A stretch of DNA of 64,000 bases from Bosea vaviloviae (lineage in GTDB: Bacteria; Pseudomonadota; Alphaproteobacteria; Rhizobiales; Beijerinckiaceae): the NCBI RefSeq assembly GCF_001741865.1, contig NZ_CP017147.1, forward strand, positions 3,339,001 to 3,403,000, given 5' to 3'. Position 1 is the stretch's first letter; each line of letters starts with the position of its first letter. A program made the position numbers and the translations under genes. Shown here in pieces: positions 1 to 7,559 of the stretch. The notes beneath the pieces were generated by a model that saw only the letters and a list, made by a program, of their open reading frames with translations, had not been told where the DNA came from and did no database searches.

Positions 1-602
1 GCCACCCGCGGCGCGGGGCGCCAGCCGATGCAGCGATGCGCCGTGAGCTCGCTGGGGTGGGCGGGCTTGCCCTTGCGCGCGAGATAGGAGGGGGCTGCGA
101 CCGGGATCTGCCGTTGCGGGCCCGAGACCGCTGTCGCGATCATGTCCTGCTCGATGACCTCGCCCAGGCGCACGCCCGCGTCGTAGCCGCCAGCGACGAT
201 GTCGATCTCCTCATCCGTCACCAGCACATCGAGCTCGACCTCCGGGCAGGCCTCGGTGAAGCCCGCCAGCAATGGACCCGAGAGGAAGCTCTCGGCGATG
301 GAGGAAACCGCAAGCCGCAACTGGCCGCGCGGCCCCGCGCCGAGGTGATGGGTCGCCTCCGTCGCGGCGCGGATCTCGGCGAGGGGCGGGGCGATCTCGG
401 CGCGGAGCCGCTCGCCGGCTTCGGTCAGGCCGACGCTGCGGGTCGTGCGGTGGACAAGGGCGATGCCCATCTCGTCTTCCAGCCGCCTGATCGCTTGGCT
501 GACGGCCGAGCGGGTGACGCCGAGGCGGTCCGCCGCTGCGCGGAAATTCCGTTCCTCGGCGACCAGGACGAAGGTCGCGAGCGCATTGATGTCGATTGTC
601 AT
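1..602 (-). CDS. LysR family transcriptional regulator (C-terminus beyond window)
   Basis: The gene starts at the ATG whose complement is 600-602 and runs off the left edge after about 200 codons, so the C-terminal third is missing. The N-terminus carries a LysR winged helix-turn-helix (about residues 20-40, RAAADRLGVTRSAVSQAIRR), followed by the start of the LysR substrate-binding domain (GPRGQLRLAVS near residue 90). It is divergent from the SDR gene at 724, and a perfect inverted repeat lies just upstream of its own start, the usual layout for a LysR protein that controls itself and its divergent neighbour. The inducer cannot be read from sequence. Confidence 0.93.
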   Translation of the reverse strand, partial: MTIDINALATFVLVAEERNFRAAADRLGVTRSAVSQAIRRLEDEMGIALVHRTTRSVGLTEAGERLRAEIAPPLAEIRAATEATHHLGAGPRGQLRLAVSSIAESFLSGPLLAGFTEACPEVELDVLVTDEEIDIVAGGYDAGVRLGEVIEQDMIATAVSGPQRQIPVAAPSYLARKGKPAHPSELTAHRCIGWRPAPRV

Positions 603-603
603 T

Positions 604-620
604 GGTTAGGGTTTCTAACC
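604..620. promoter_or_regulatory. LysR-type operator (inverted repeat)
   Basis: GGTTAG-N5-CTAACC is a perfect 6-bp inverted repeat containing the T-N11-A core of LysR boxes (T at 606, A at 618). It begins 2 bases upstream of the LysR start codon, within the LysR-SDR divergent region. The sequence is seen directly; the binding role is inferred. Confidence 0.7.
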
Positions 621-723
621 AGGTTGTCGCCTCTTGGCCAGATACCGGCGACAGCCGGGAGCGTCCATCTTTCCGGTCACTGGCCTGGCGCCACCAGCTG
701 AGCCGCACGAGAGGAAGGGAAAC

Positions 724-1452
724 ATGGCCATGGACAAGACCGTTTTGATAACCGGGGCCTCGAGCGGCATCGGCGCGGGCATCGCCCGCGAGCTTGCAAC
801 GGCGGGAGCCCGCCTGATGCTGGGCGCGCGCCGGGTCGAGCGTCTCGAAGAGCTCGCCGGCGAGTTGCGGCAGCTGGGCGCCGAGGTCGAGTATGGCCGC
901 CTCGACGTGACGCGCCGCGACGAGGTCGCCGGCTTCGCTGAGGCCGCCCGCCGGCATTTCGGGCGGATCGACGCCATCGTCAACAATGCCGGCGTGATGC
1001 CGCTTTCGCCGCTCGCCTCACGGAAGGTCGAGGAGTGGGATCGCATGGTGGATGTCAACATCAAGGGCGTCCTGTACGGGATCGCCGCCGTCCTGCCGGA
1101 GATGACGGCCAGGGGCTCTGGCCACATCGTCAATATCGCCTCGATCGGCGCGCTCAGCGTCTCCCCGACGGCGGCGGTCTACTGCGCCACGAAATATGCG
1201 GTGCGGGCGATTTCGGACGGGCTGCGCCAGGAGCGCAGCGATATCAGGGTCACCTGCATCCATCCCGGCGTCGTCGAAAGCGAACTCGCCGACACCATCA
1301 CCGATGCCGCGGCGGCCGAGGCGATGCGGAGTTATCGAGCGATCGCGCTCCAGCCGGACGCCATCGGCCGGGCCGTCCGCTACGCGCTGGAGCAGCCCGG
1401 GGACGTCGACGTCAACGAAATCGTCGTCCGTGCGACCAGGGCGCCGCACTGA
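724..1452 (+). CDS. SDR family NAD(P)-dependent oxidoreductase
   Basis: A 242-residue classical short-chain dehydrogenase/reductase. TGASSGIG (residues 10-17) binds the dinucleotide, NNAG is at 87-90, and the catalytic Ser140, Tyr153 and Lys157 (YCATK) are all present, so the enzyme should be active on an unidentified alcohol or carbonyl substrate. The ATG at 724 is preferred because GAGGAAGGGA lies just upstream. Its stop overlaps the start of the next gene (TGATG), so the two are probably co-transcribed, likely under the divergent LysR regulator. Confidence 0.93.
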   Translation: MAMDKTVLITGASSGIGAGIARELATAGARLMLGARRVERLEELAGELRQLGAEVEYGRLDVTRRDEVAGFAEAARRHFGRIDAIVNNAGVMPLSPLASRKVEEWDRMVDVNIKGVLYGIAAVLPEMTARGSGHIVNIASIGALSVSPTAAVYCATKYAVRAISDGLRQERSDIRVTCIHPGVVESELADTITDAAAAEAMRSYRAIALQPDAIGRAVRYALEQPGDVDVNEIVVRATRAPH

Positions 1453-1799
1453 TGCGCGCTCCGCTCACCCTCGTCGCGGTGGGTCTCTCTGCGGCGCTCG
1501 CAACCATCGTCCTTGCGGAGAGCCCCATGGCCCAAGCCGGCCACCCCTATGTCGGGATGTGGACGACCGACGACAACCGGATCCGCCATGAATTGCTGCC
1601 CGGCGGCCGTTATGTCGAGGCGCGCGGGAGCCGCGAAGGCGCTTATCGCGGGCGCTATGAAGTGACCGGCAGCCGCATCGCCTATTGGGACGACACCGGT
1701 TTCACTGCCGATGGCGAGTTCGTCGATGCCGATACACTGCATCATGCCGGAATGATCCTGCGTCGCCGTGAGCGGTCGTCGACCATGACGGCCCCGTAA
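1452..1799 (+). CDS. Atu4866 domain-containing secreted protein
   Basis: A 115-residue protein that resembles the Atu4866 family of Agrobacterium: GHPYVGMWTTDDNRIRHELL, a RYVEARG segment and YWDDTGFTADGEF are characteristic. Residues 1-29 form a signal peptide ending in AQA, so the product is likely periplasmic. Members are small beta-rich proteins of unknown function that are often found near SDR oxidoreductases. The start codon overlaps the SDR stop by one base, indicating translational coupling. The family call rests on remembered motif similarity, not a search. Confidence 0.8.
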   Translation: MRAPLTLVAVGLSAALATIVLAESPMAQAGHPYVGMWTTDDNRIRHELLPGGRYVEARGSREGAYRGRYEVTGSRIAYWDDTGFTADGEFVDADTLHHAGMILRRRERSSTMTAP

Positions 1800-1839
1800 G
1801 GCCAACGGGCTTTGACACCGGCTTATCGCCGCGTTTGTG

Positions 1840-1920
1840 CCGTCATTCCGGGGCGATCCGAAGGATCGAGCCCGAAACCCAGAACCGATGCCGCTGCTCG
1901 AGACGGCACGGGTCGCCCGC
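1840..1920. repeat. Intergenic palindromic repeat, family B
   Basis: Contains GTCATTCCGGGGCGATC and CAGAACCGATGCCGCTGCT, shared with 7354-7430 and 15080-15219. It lies between the Atu4866 gene and the NTF2-like gene and has no coding potential. Confidence 0.75.
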
Positions 1921-1979
1921 CCGCTTTTCCTGGACCTGCGGGCCGCTCTCACCACCAACCCCTGAGAAGGAGACCTTCG

Positions 1980-2510
1980 ATGACCTCCGACACTCTGCCC
2001 AATCGATCCGCGACCACTATCCGGCGCCTCGGCCTGGCGGCACTCGTCGCGACCGCCGTCGCAGCGACGGCCGCCATGCCGGCGCGGGCGGACATCTCCG
2101 CCACCGCCCGCAACGAGGCGATCGTGCGCGATGCGTTTCAGCGCTGGGCCGGCGGGGACAATGTGTTCCAGCAGCTCCTCGCGCCCGATGTCGTCTGGAC
2201 GATACCGGGTTCGGGTCCGGTCGCGGGCACCTATCGCGGCCTCCGGGATTTCGTCGAAAGGGCCTCCGCGCCGCTGATGAGCCGCCTCGCAACCCGGCTT
2301 GTTCCCGAGGTGCGGCACATCTGGGCCGTCGGAGACCGGGTGACGGTGCGTTTCAATGCCAGCGCCACGACGACCGGCGGGCGCCCCTATCGAAACCAGT
2401 TCGTCTGGCTGTTCCGCATGAAGGACGGCAAGGTCGCGGAGGCCGAAGCCTTCCTCGATCTCGTCGCCTATCAGGAGGTCGTCGACACCAACACACCGCT
2501 TCAACGATAG
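1980..2510 (+). CDS. Secreted NTF2-like / SnoaL-type protein
   Basis: A 176-residue protein with an N-terminal signal peptide (hydrophobic stretch around 17-35, cleavage near PARA). The mature part has the cystatin-like NTF2/SnoaL pattern: an N-terminal helix (NEAIVRDAFQRWAGGD), the 'APDVVWTIPGSGPVAGTYRG' segment and a closing FRMKDGKVAEAEAFLDLVAYQEV strand. The fold is used by isomerases, hydrolases and ligand binders, so no reaction is assigned. The ATG at 1980 is chosen because GAGAAGGAG lies directly upstream and the signal peptide begins there. Confidence 0.8.
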   Translation: MTSDTLPNRSATTIRRLGLAALVATAVAATAAMPARADISATARNEAIVRDAFQRWAGGDNVFQQLLAPDVVWTIPGSGPVAGTYRGLRDFVERASAPLMSRLATRLVPEVRHIWAVGDRVTVRFNASATTTGGRPYRNQFVWLFRMKDGKVAEAEAFLDLVAYQEVVDTNTPLQR

Positions 2511-2960
2511 GGAGCGGCCGCTTCAACGCAGATGAGTTCCGCTTATCTCGGAACCGCGCCGTCATCCCGGGTGTAGCCCTCAGGTCCGATCTTCGATCGG
2601 TCCAAGGATAAACTCCGCGCGGACCCGGGATCGATGCCGGAGCGCGTCATGGTCGGGCTTGTCCCGACCATCTCGTGAGGGGGGCGTCTGCCTTTGCTGA
2701 CGCCTCTTCCGGCACGAGATTCTCGGGTCTGCGCTTTGCTCCGCCCGAGAATGACGCGCGGCATCGTCATGGTCGCCCTTGTGGCGGCCGTCCACGTCTT
2801 TGCCGGTGAAGGCTTGTGTTCAAGACGTGGATGCTCGGGACAAGCCCGAGCATGACGTGCGGCGCGAGGGCAGCGCGCGACCTTCCTGCAACCTTCCGAA
2901 CCTCTGCAAACGGGGCGCGCCGCTCTTCCTCGATCCGTGGGGGCGGTTCCGGCGGGGCCT
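2511..2960. other. Hairpin-rich non-coding stretch at the left flank of the prophage
   Basis: About 450 bases with no convincing gene. It holds several inverted repeats, for example GGTCCGATC-TTC-GATCGGTCC near 2583, GGTCGGGCTTGTCCCGACC near 2650, GAGATTCTCGGGTCTG...CGCCCGAGAATGAC near 2717-2755, and GCTCGGGACAAGCCCGAGC near 2833. Some resemble the GTCAT...ATGAC repeat families elsewhere in the window. ORFs called here are low-complexity shadows. Confidence 0.6.
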
Positions 2961-2961
2961 G

Positions 2962-2979
2962 TTCTCAATTAAATGAGAA
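2962..2979. promoter_or_regulatory. Inverted repeat upstream of the late promoter
   Basis: TTCTCA-ATTAAA-TGAGAA, a perfect 6-bp inverted repeat in an AT-rich patch 17 bases upstream of the candidate -35 box. It is a plausible operator; function is inferred from position. Confidence 0.45.
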
Positions 2980-2996
2980 TTTCTTCAAAATGACTG

Positions 2997-3026
2997 TTGA
3001 CAATGGTCCTATGATAGGTCTAATGT
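2997..3026 (+). promoter_or_regulatory. Candidate prophage late promoter
   Basis: TTGACA at 2997-3002, an 18-base spacer, and TAATGT at 3021-3026, in a local AT-rich patch of an otherwise GC-rich region. It is placed directly before the terminase operon. The -35 is consensus; the -10 is imperfect. Confidence 0.6.
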
Positions 3027-3057
3027 CTCAATAGCACTGTGAATTCCTGTGCCTGCC

Positions 3058-3086
3058 GCCCGCAGCGTCCCGCTTGCGGGCTTTTT
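3058..3086 (+). terminator. Rho-independent terminator between late promoter and terminase genes
   Basis: GCCCGCA...TGCGGGC stem followed by TTTTT, about 30 bases after the candidate -10 box and 48 bases before the TerS start. This promoter-terminator-operon order resembles the lambdoid late promoter, where a Q-type protein suppresses the terminator. Confidence 0.65.
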
Positions 3087-3133
3087 CGTGTCAGGCCGGG
3101 CGCAACCGAAGCCTTCAGTTCAAAGATCCAGAC

Positions 3134-3493
3134 ATGGCCCGAGGCGTTGCAAGGACGAGCCGCAAGGCCGGTGCGGCGGCTCGCCCGACCGAGGCAGGGC
3201 CGGCCGCTGAGGGTGGTCTTACGCCGCTCGCCTATATGCTCACCATGCTTCGCGACGAGAGCCTCGAGCCCAAGGCTCGGTTCGAGATCGCCAAGGCAGC
3301 AGCCCCTTATGTCCATGCCAAGCTTGCAGCGATCGAACACAGCGGCGGCATCGCGCTCAGCCATGAAGACGCGCTCGCCGAACTCGATGATGAGCCCCGA
3401 GACGGTGGGGCCCAAGACTGTGGGGCCCAAGACGATGAGCCCCAAGGAGATGAGCCCGAAGGAGAGGGCGATCCGCCGGAGGCTGCGGGCTGA
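3134..3493 (+). CDS. Phage terminase small subunit-like protein
   Basis: A 119-residue protein directly upstream of, and overlapping, the terminase large subunit gene. The core LTPLAYMLTMLRDESLEPKARFEIAKAAAPYVHAKLAAIEHSG matches a pattern I associate with small-terminase-like proteins of rhizobial phages, which recognise packaging DNA. The N-terminus is basic (MARGVARTSRKAG). The C-terminal tail is an acidic pentapeptide repeat (DEPRD-GGAQD-CGAQD-DEPQG-DEPEG) encoded by a 15-bp tandem repeat that also encodes the N-terminus of TerL. ATG 3134 is chosen over upstream codons because the basic conserved part begins there. The family call is by position and motif memory. Confidence 0.75.
   Translation: MARGVARTSRKAGAAARPTEAGPAAEGGLTPLAYMLTMLRDESLEPKARFEIAKAAAPYVHAKLAAIEHSGGIALSHEDALAELDDEPRDGGAQDCGAQDDEPQGDEPEGEGDPPEAAG
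3390..3464 (+). repeat. Five-copy 15-bp tandem repeat in the TerS/TerL overlap
   Basis: Units at 3390, 3405, 3420, 3435 and 3450. Every unit begins with ATG or GTG in the TerL frame (reading MSPET, VGPKT, VGPKT, MSPKE, MSPKE), and the same bases read as acidic pentapeptides in the TerS frame. Unit length is a multiple of three, so copy-number change keeps both frames. Confidence 0.9.
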
Positions 3494-5000
3494 GTTCGAG
3501 CCTTATGCGGAGAAGGCGCTGCGGATCCGAACCAAGACCGGTGCGATCGCGCCGCTCCAGCTCAACCAGGCGCAGCGATACCTTCATGGCCGCCTCGAGG
3601 CGCAGCGGGCGCGCACCGGCAAGGTCCGCGCGCTGGTGCTCAAGGGCCGCCAGCAAGGCATTTCGACCTATATCGGCGGGCGCTATTACTGGCGCGCCAG
3701 TCACGCGCGCGGCATCAGGGTGTTCATCCTGACGCATGAGCGCGAGGCGACGAACAATCTGTTCGGCATGGTCGAGCGCTATCACCAGCACTGCCCGCGG
3801 CTCCTCAAGCCTGAGACCGGCGCGGCCAATGCGAGGGAGCTTTCCTTCTCCAGGCTGGAGAGCGGCTATGCCGTCGGCACGGCCGGCGCCAGGGCGGTCG
3901 GCCGCTCGCAGACGGTGCAGCTCTTCCATGGCTCGGAGGTCGCGTTCTGGCCCAATGCCGCGACTCATTTTGCCGGTGTGGTCCAGGCCATCCCCGATCT
4001 GCCGGGAACCGAGATCGTGCTGGAAAGCACGGCAAACGGCGTCGGCGGCGAGTTCCATGAGCGCTGGCAGCAGGCAGAGGCCGGCATCGGCGATTACGAG
4101 GCGATCTTCATCCCCTGGTTCTGGCAGGACGAGTATCGCCGGCCGGTTCCCGCTGGCTTTGCGCTCGATGAGGACGAGCAGGCTTATGCCGGGGCGCACG
4201 GCCTGACGCTTGAGCAGATGGCCTGGCGCCGCGCCAAGATCGCCGAATTGAAGGACGAATTGCTGTTCAAGCAGGAATATCCGGCAACCGCGGCTGAGGC
4301 CTTCCAGCTCACCGGCCATGACAGCTTCATCAAGTCGGAGGCCGTGCTGCGCGCCCGTAAAGCGCGCTGCGAGGGCATCGGGCCGCTGGTCATCGGCGCC
4401 GATCCCGCGCGCTTCGGCGATGACCGCTTTTCGCTGGCCTGGCGCCGGGGCCGCAAGGTCAGCAAGACCGAGAGCAAGGCGAAGATCGGTGTCGTCGCTG
4501 GGGCGAACTGGATCAGGCAGGTGATCGACCTGGACAAGCCGGCAAGGGTGTTTGTCGATGTCGGCGGCGTCGGCGCCGGCGTTGTCGACATCCTGCAATC
4601 CTGGGGCGCGCCCTATGACGCGGTCGTCGTGCCCGTGAATTTCGGCTCCGAGCCGCAGGAGCCGGTCGAATTGCTGCCGGATGGCACGAAGAAGCCGGGC
4701 CCGCGCAACCGCCGGGCCGAGATGTGGAAGCGCTCGCGCGACTGGCTCGACGAGCCCGGCGGCGCCGACATCCCGGACCAGGACGGTTTGCAGGCCGATG
4801 CCTGCGGGCCGTCCTACCATTACGACGCGAACCAGCGCCTGCTCCTGGAAAGCAAAGAGCATATGCGGGCGCGCGGGATCAGGTCGCCGGATGACTGGGA
4901 CGCCATCGCATTGACCTTCGCCGAGCCTGTCAGGGATCGGCAGCTCCGGGAGCGCCGCCCGCGAAGCTCGCGCGGACGCGGCGCCTGGATGGGCGGATAG
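3435..5000 (+). CDS. Phage terminase large subunit
   Basis: The packaging motor ATPase/nuclease that pumps DNA through the portal; 521 residues from ATG 3435. LKGRQQGISTY (about residues 69-79) is the Walker A variant seen in this terminase group. LESTANG (about 196) is the Walker B/C region, and GADPARFGDD (about 319-328) is the RuvC-like nuclease acidic motif. The start is uncertain: five in-frame ATG/GTG codons at 15-base steps (3390-3450) lie in the tandem repeat overlapping TerS. The gene is followed 8 bases later by the portal gene. Confidence 0.93.
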   Translation: MSPKEMSPKERAIRRRLRAEFEPYAEKALRIRTKTGAIAPLQLNQAQRYLHGRLEAQRARTGKVRALVLKGRQQGISTYIGGRYYWRASHARGIRVFILTHEREATNNLFGMVERYHQHCPRLLKPETGAANARELSFSRLESGYAVGTAGARAVGRSQTVQLFHGSEVAFWPNAATHFAGVVQAIPDLPGTEIVLESTANGVGGEFHERWQQAEAGIGDYEAIFIPWFWQDEYRRPVPAGFALDEDEQAYAGAHGLTLEQMAWRRAKIAELKDELLFKQEYPATAAEAFQLTGHDSFIKSEAVLRARKARCEGIGPLVIGADPARFGDDRFSLAWRRGRKVSKTESKAKIGVVAGANWIRQVIDLDKPARVFVDVGGVGAGVVDILQSWGAPYDAVVVPVNFGSEPQEPVELLPDGTKKPGPRNRRAEMWKRSRDWLDEPGGADIPDQDGLQADACGPSYHYDANQRLLLESKEHMRARGIRSPDDWDAIALTFAEPVRDRQLRERRPRSSRGRGAWMGG

Positions 5001-5008
5001 GACCAGAC

Positions 5009-6865
5009 ATGATCGCTCAAGACGATGACAACGCTAAGGCCCCGGCCTCTGCGACCGAGGACCTGCTGCCCCAGGCGGCAAAACGCTGGTCGGCAGGCTA
5101 TGAAGCCGAGCGCGAGAACATCAGCCAGGCCTATGAGGATCTGCGCTTCCGCGCCGGCGACCAATGGCCGAAGGAGGCGATCGCCCAGCGTGAGGCCGAC
5201 CAGGCCCCGTGCCTGACGATCAACCGCATTCCGCAATTCGTGCGCCAGGTCACGGGCGATATTCGCCAGGGTCGACCCTCGATCAAGGTGGTTCCGGTCG
5301 ATGATGGCGGCGACGAGGCGGCGGCCGAGCTGCGCGCCGGCATCATCCGCTATATCGAGAACCGCTGCGATGCGCCCGGCACCTATTTTTCCGCCGCCGA
5401 CAGCCAGGTCAACAGCGGCATCGGCCATTGGCGCGTCATCACCGAATATGCCTCGCAGACCACCTTCAACCAGGAGATCGGCATCCAGCTGGTGCAGGAC
5501 GGCGTCTCCGTCATCTGGGATCCCGATGCGGTCGATCTCACCCGCAAGGATGCGATGTGGTGCTTCGTGCCTGTCGATATCGCGCTGGATGCCTACAAGG
5601 AGAAATACCCGGACGCGCCGGTCACCGATTTCAGCCCGGAGAGCGAAGGGCATTTCGAGGGCTGGGTCACGACTAACACGGTGCGCGTCGCCGAATATTT
5701 CTACAAGAAGCCGGCGAGGATCACGCTTGCCCTGACCGCCGACGGCGCGATCCGCGATGTCACCGAGGCGCCGGCCGAGGAGCTGGCCGAGCTTGCGCGG
5801 CAAGGCGCCCGCATCGAGGAGCGCGACAGCTTCAAGGTCTATCGCTGCCTGATCACGCAAGGCCACATCCTGGAAAAGCCGGCGCTCTGGCCCGGCCGCT
5901 ATATCCCGATCGTGCCCTTGCTCGGCGAGGAAATCCGGATCGGGCCGCGCGTCATCCGCCACGGCATCGTGCGATTTGCCCGCGATCCGCAGCGCATGTT
6001 CAACTATTTCGCCTCGAAACAGGCCGAGGTCATTGCGCTCCAGCCCAAGGCGCCCTGGCTCGGCACCGAGCGGAATTTCGAGGAGTACGAGGACGAGTGG
6101 GAGAACGCCAACACCGAGTCCAGGCCCTATCTGCGCTACACGCCAGATCCGTCGAACGGCAATGCCGCGCCGCAGCGCGTGCAGCCGCCGGTGTCGTCGC
6201 AGGGCGTCTCGGAAGGGCTTCAGCTCGCGGCCGAGAACATGATGGCGGTGATCGGCATCCACCAGGCCGGGCTCGGCGAGGCCTCGAACGAGAAGAGCGG
6301 CAGGGCGATCCTCGCCCGCCAGCGCGAGGGCGATGTCGGCACCTTCGTCTATCTCGACAATTTCGCCCGCGCGGTCCGCCACACCGGCGTGATCCTGCTC
6401 GATCTGATCCCGCATATCTACGACACCGAGCGCACCATCCGCATCGTCGGCGAAGACGGCAGGATGACACCGCTGCGCGTCAACCAGGCTGTCGGCATGG
6501 TCGTCAGCGGGGAGGGCGACGGTGGCGAGGGCGATGATGGCGAGACGGCCACCGCCCAGAAGCTCAACGACCTGTCCATCGGCGCCTATGACGTGGTGAT
6601 CGAGCAGGGGCCGTCCTACTCGACCAAGCGCGAGGAGGCCAAGGACGGCATGGCGACCCTCGTCCAGGCCGTGCCCAGCACCTTCGGGCTGATCGGCGAT
6701 CTCTATGTCCAGGCGCAGGACTGGCCGATGAAGGACCAGATCGCCAAGCGCCTGAAAATGGGCCTGCCGCCCGCCATCCAGCAGATGGAGGCTCAAGGGT
6801 CGGGCGAACAGCCGTCACCGCAGCCGCCGCAGCCCTCGCCGGAGGCGATCGCAGCGCAGCAGTAG
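5009..6865 (+). CDS. P22-like portal protein, truncated by an amber codon
   Basis: A 618-residue dodecameric portal candidate forming the DNA entry vertex. The segment 'YEDLRFRAGDQWPKEAIAQREADQAPCLTINRIPQFVRQVTGDIRQGRPSIKVVPVDDGGDEAAAE' split over residues 35-110 is the hallmark of the P22 portal family, and the mid part (HGIVRFARDPQRMFNYFASKQAE) and NMMAVIGIHQAGLGE also fit. It ends at a TAG (6863-6865) within ...EAIAAQQ. The same frame stays open for another 127 codons (to 7249) and continues the same Ala/Gln-rich helix, so the C-terminal barrel helices have been cut off. It sits between TerL and the scaffold gene. Confidence 0.93.
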   Translation: MIAQDDDNAKAPASATEDLLPQAAKRWSAGYEAERENISQAYEDLRFRAGDQWPKEAIAQREADQAPCLTINRIPQFVRQVTGDIRQGRPSIKVVPVDDGGDEAAAELRAGIIRYIENRCDAPGTYFSAADSQVNSGIGHWRVITEYASQTTFNQEIGIQLVQDGVSVIWDPDAVDLTRKDAMWCFVPVDIALDAYKEKYPDAPVTDFSPESEGHFEGWVTTNTVRVAEYFYKKPARITLALTADGAIRDVTEAPAEELAELARQGARIEERDSFKVYRCLITQGHILEKPALWPGRYIPIVPLLGEEIRIGPRVIRHGIVRFARDPQRMFNYFASKQAEVIALQPKAPWLGTERNFEEYEDEWENANTESRPYLRYTPDPSNGNAAPQRVQPPVSSQGVSEGLQLAAENMMAVIGIHQAGLGEASNEKSGRAILARQREGDVGTFVYLDNFARAVRHTGVILLDLIPHIYDTERTIRIVGEDGRMTPLRVNQAVGMVVSGEGDGGEGDDGETATAQKLNDLSIGAYDVVIEQGPSYSTKREEAKDGMATLVQAVPSTFGLIGDLYVQAQDWPMKDQIAKRLKMGLPPAIQQMEAQGSGEQPSPQPPQPSPEAIAAQQ

Positions 6866-7249
6866 GCGCAAGCTCAGGGCGCGCGCATCCAGATGGACGG
6901 CGCCAAGACGCAGTCGCAGATCGCGACCGAGGAACAGCAGCGCCGGATCGACCTCGCGAGGGCGCAAAGCGACCTCACTGACGCGGAGAATGCGAGGGCG
7001 ATTGCGGCGCGGGAGGCTTCGGACAGGTCTCGCAAGGCCGAGGCGGAGATCGCGCTGATCGAGGCGAGGCGAGCTCTCGCCCTGGCGCAGATCAGCGCGC
7101 TCGGGCGCGGCGCGGGCAATGCGGAGGCGAGGGCGGACACGGAGATGGCGATGGCGATGGCGCAGCACGGTGCCGCCTTGCGCGAGGCGCAGGCCTTGGC
7201 CACCGAGGCGCAAGCCTTGGCCGCTGATGCTGATGGCCTTCAGCGCTGA
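6866..7249 (+). pseudogene. Severed C-terminal coiled-coil of the portal protein
   Basis: In frame with the portal gene after its amber stop. It reads AQAQGARIQMDGAKTQSQIA and then a long charged helix (residues rich in A, E, R, Q, with ARAQSDLTDAENARAIAAREAS). P22-type portals are about 725 residues and end in a long helical barrel; 618 + 1 + 127 gives 746, a normal length. The simplest explanation is a CAG to TAG change. An ATG at 6893 could restart translation, but no Shine-Dalgarno is obvious. Confidence 0.8.
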
Positions 7250-7270
7250 GCGACGGCGTTATTCTCTGCC

Positions 7271-7353
7271 GTCATTGCGAGCGCAGCGAAGCAATCCAGA
7301 GGCTTGCGCGAGCCCTCCTGGATTGCTTCGTCGCTGACGCTCCTCGCAATGAC
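7271..7353. repeat. Intergenic palindromic repeat, family A
   Basis: Starts GTCATTGCGAGCGCAGCGAA and ends CTCGCAATGAC; the arms pair over most of the element. Copies occur at 52943-53022, 56128-56213 and 60597-60674 in host DNA, so a host repeat has entered the prophage. Confidence 0.85.
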
Positions 7354-7430
7354 GGGGGTGGGCGACCGGTGCCTTCCCAAGCAGCGGCATCGGTTCTGGG
7401 TTCCGCGCTCGGATCGCCCCGGAATGACGG
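7354..7430. repeat. Intergenic palindromic repeat, family B (reverse orientation)
   Basis: Contains AGCAGCGGCATCGGTTCTGG and GATCGCCCCGGAATGAC, the reverse complement of the 1840-1920 copy. It is directly joined to a family A element, filling the gap between portal and scaffold genes. Confidence 0.8.
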
Positions 7431-7523
7431 CGGAGCCGACCCCGAGGCACTAGCCCCGGACACCGACTAAACAGGACTTCACGCCAGGCCGGCGCATGAG
7501 GCGCAGGCCGCGATGATGAGCAA

Positions 7524-7546
7524 GCCGCCTCTCCGGGCGGCTTTTT
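7524..7546 (+). terminator. Rho-independent terminator before scaffold gene
   Basis: GCCGCC-TCTCCG-GGCGGC followed by TTTTT, ending 13 bases before the scaffold ATG. Confidence 0.65.
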
Positions 7547-7559
7547 CTATGGATGCACC

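Noticed and set aside
211..957. Long minus-strand frame over the LysR and SDR genes
   Set aside because: Low-complexity Arg/Ala translation crossing two well-supported genes; shadow of GC-rich coding DNA.
4820..6796. 658-codon minus-strand frame under the portal gene
   Set aside because: Antisense to a clear P22 portal; composition (D, L, A, G, R) is typical of reverse-frame shadows.
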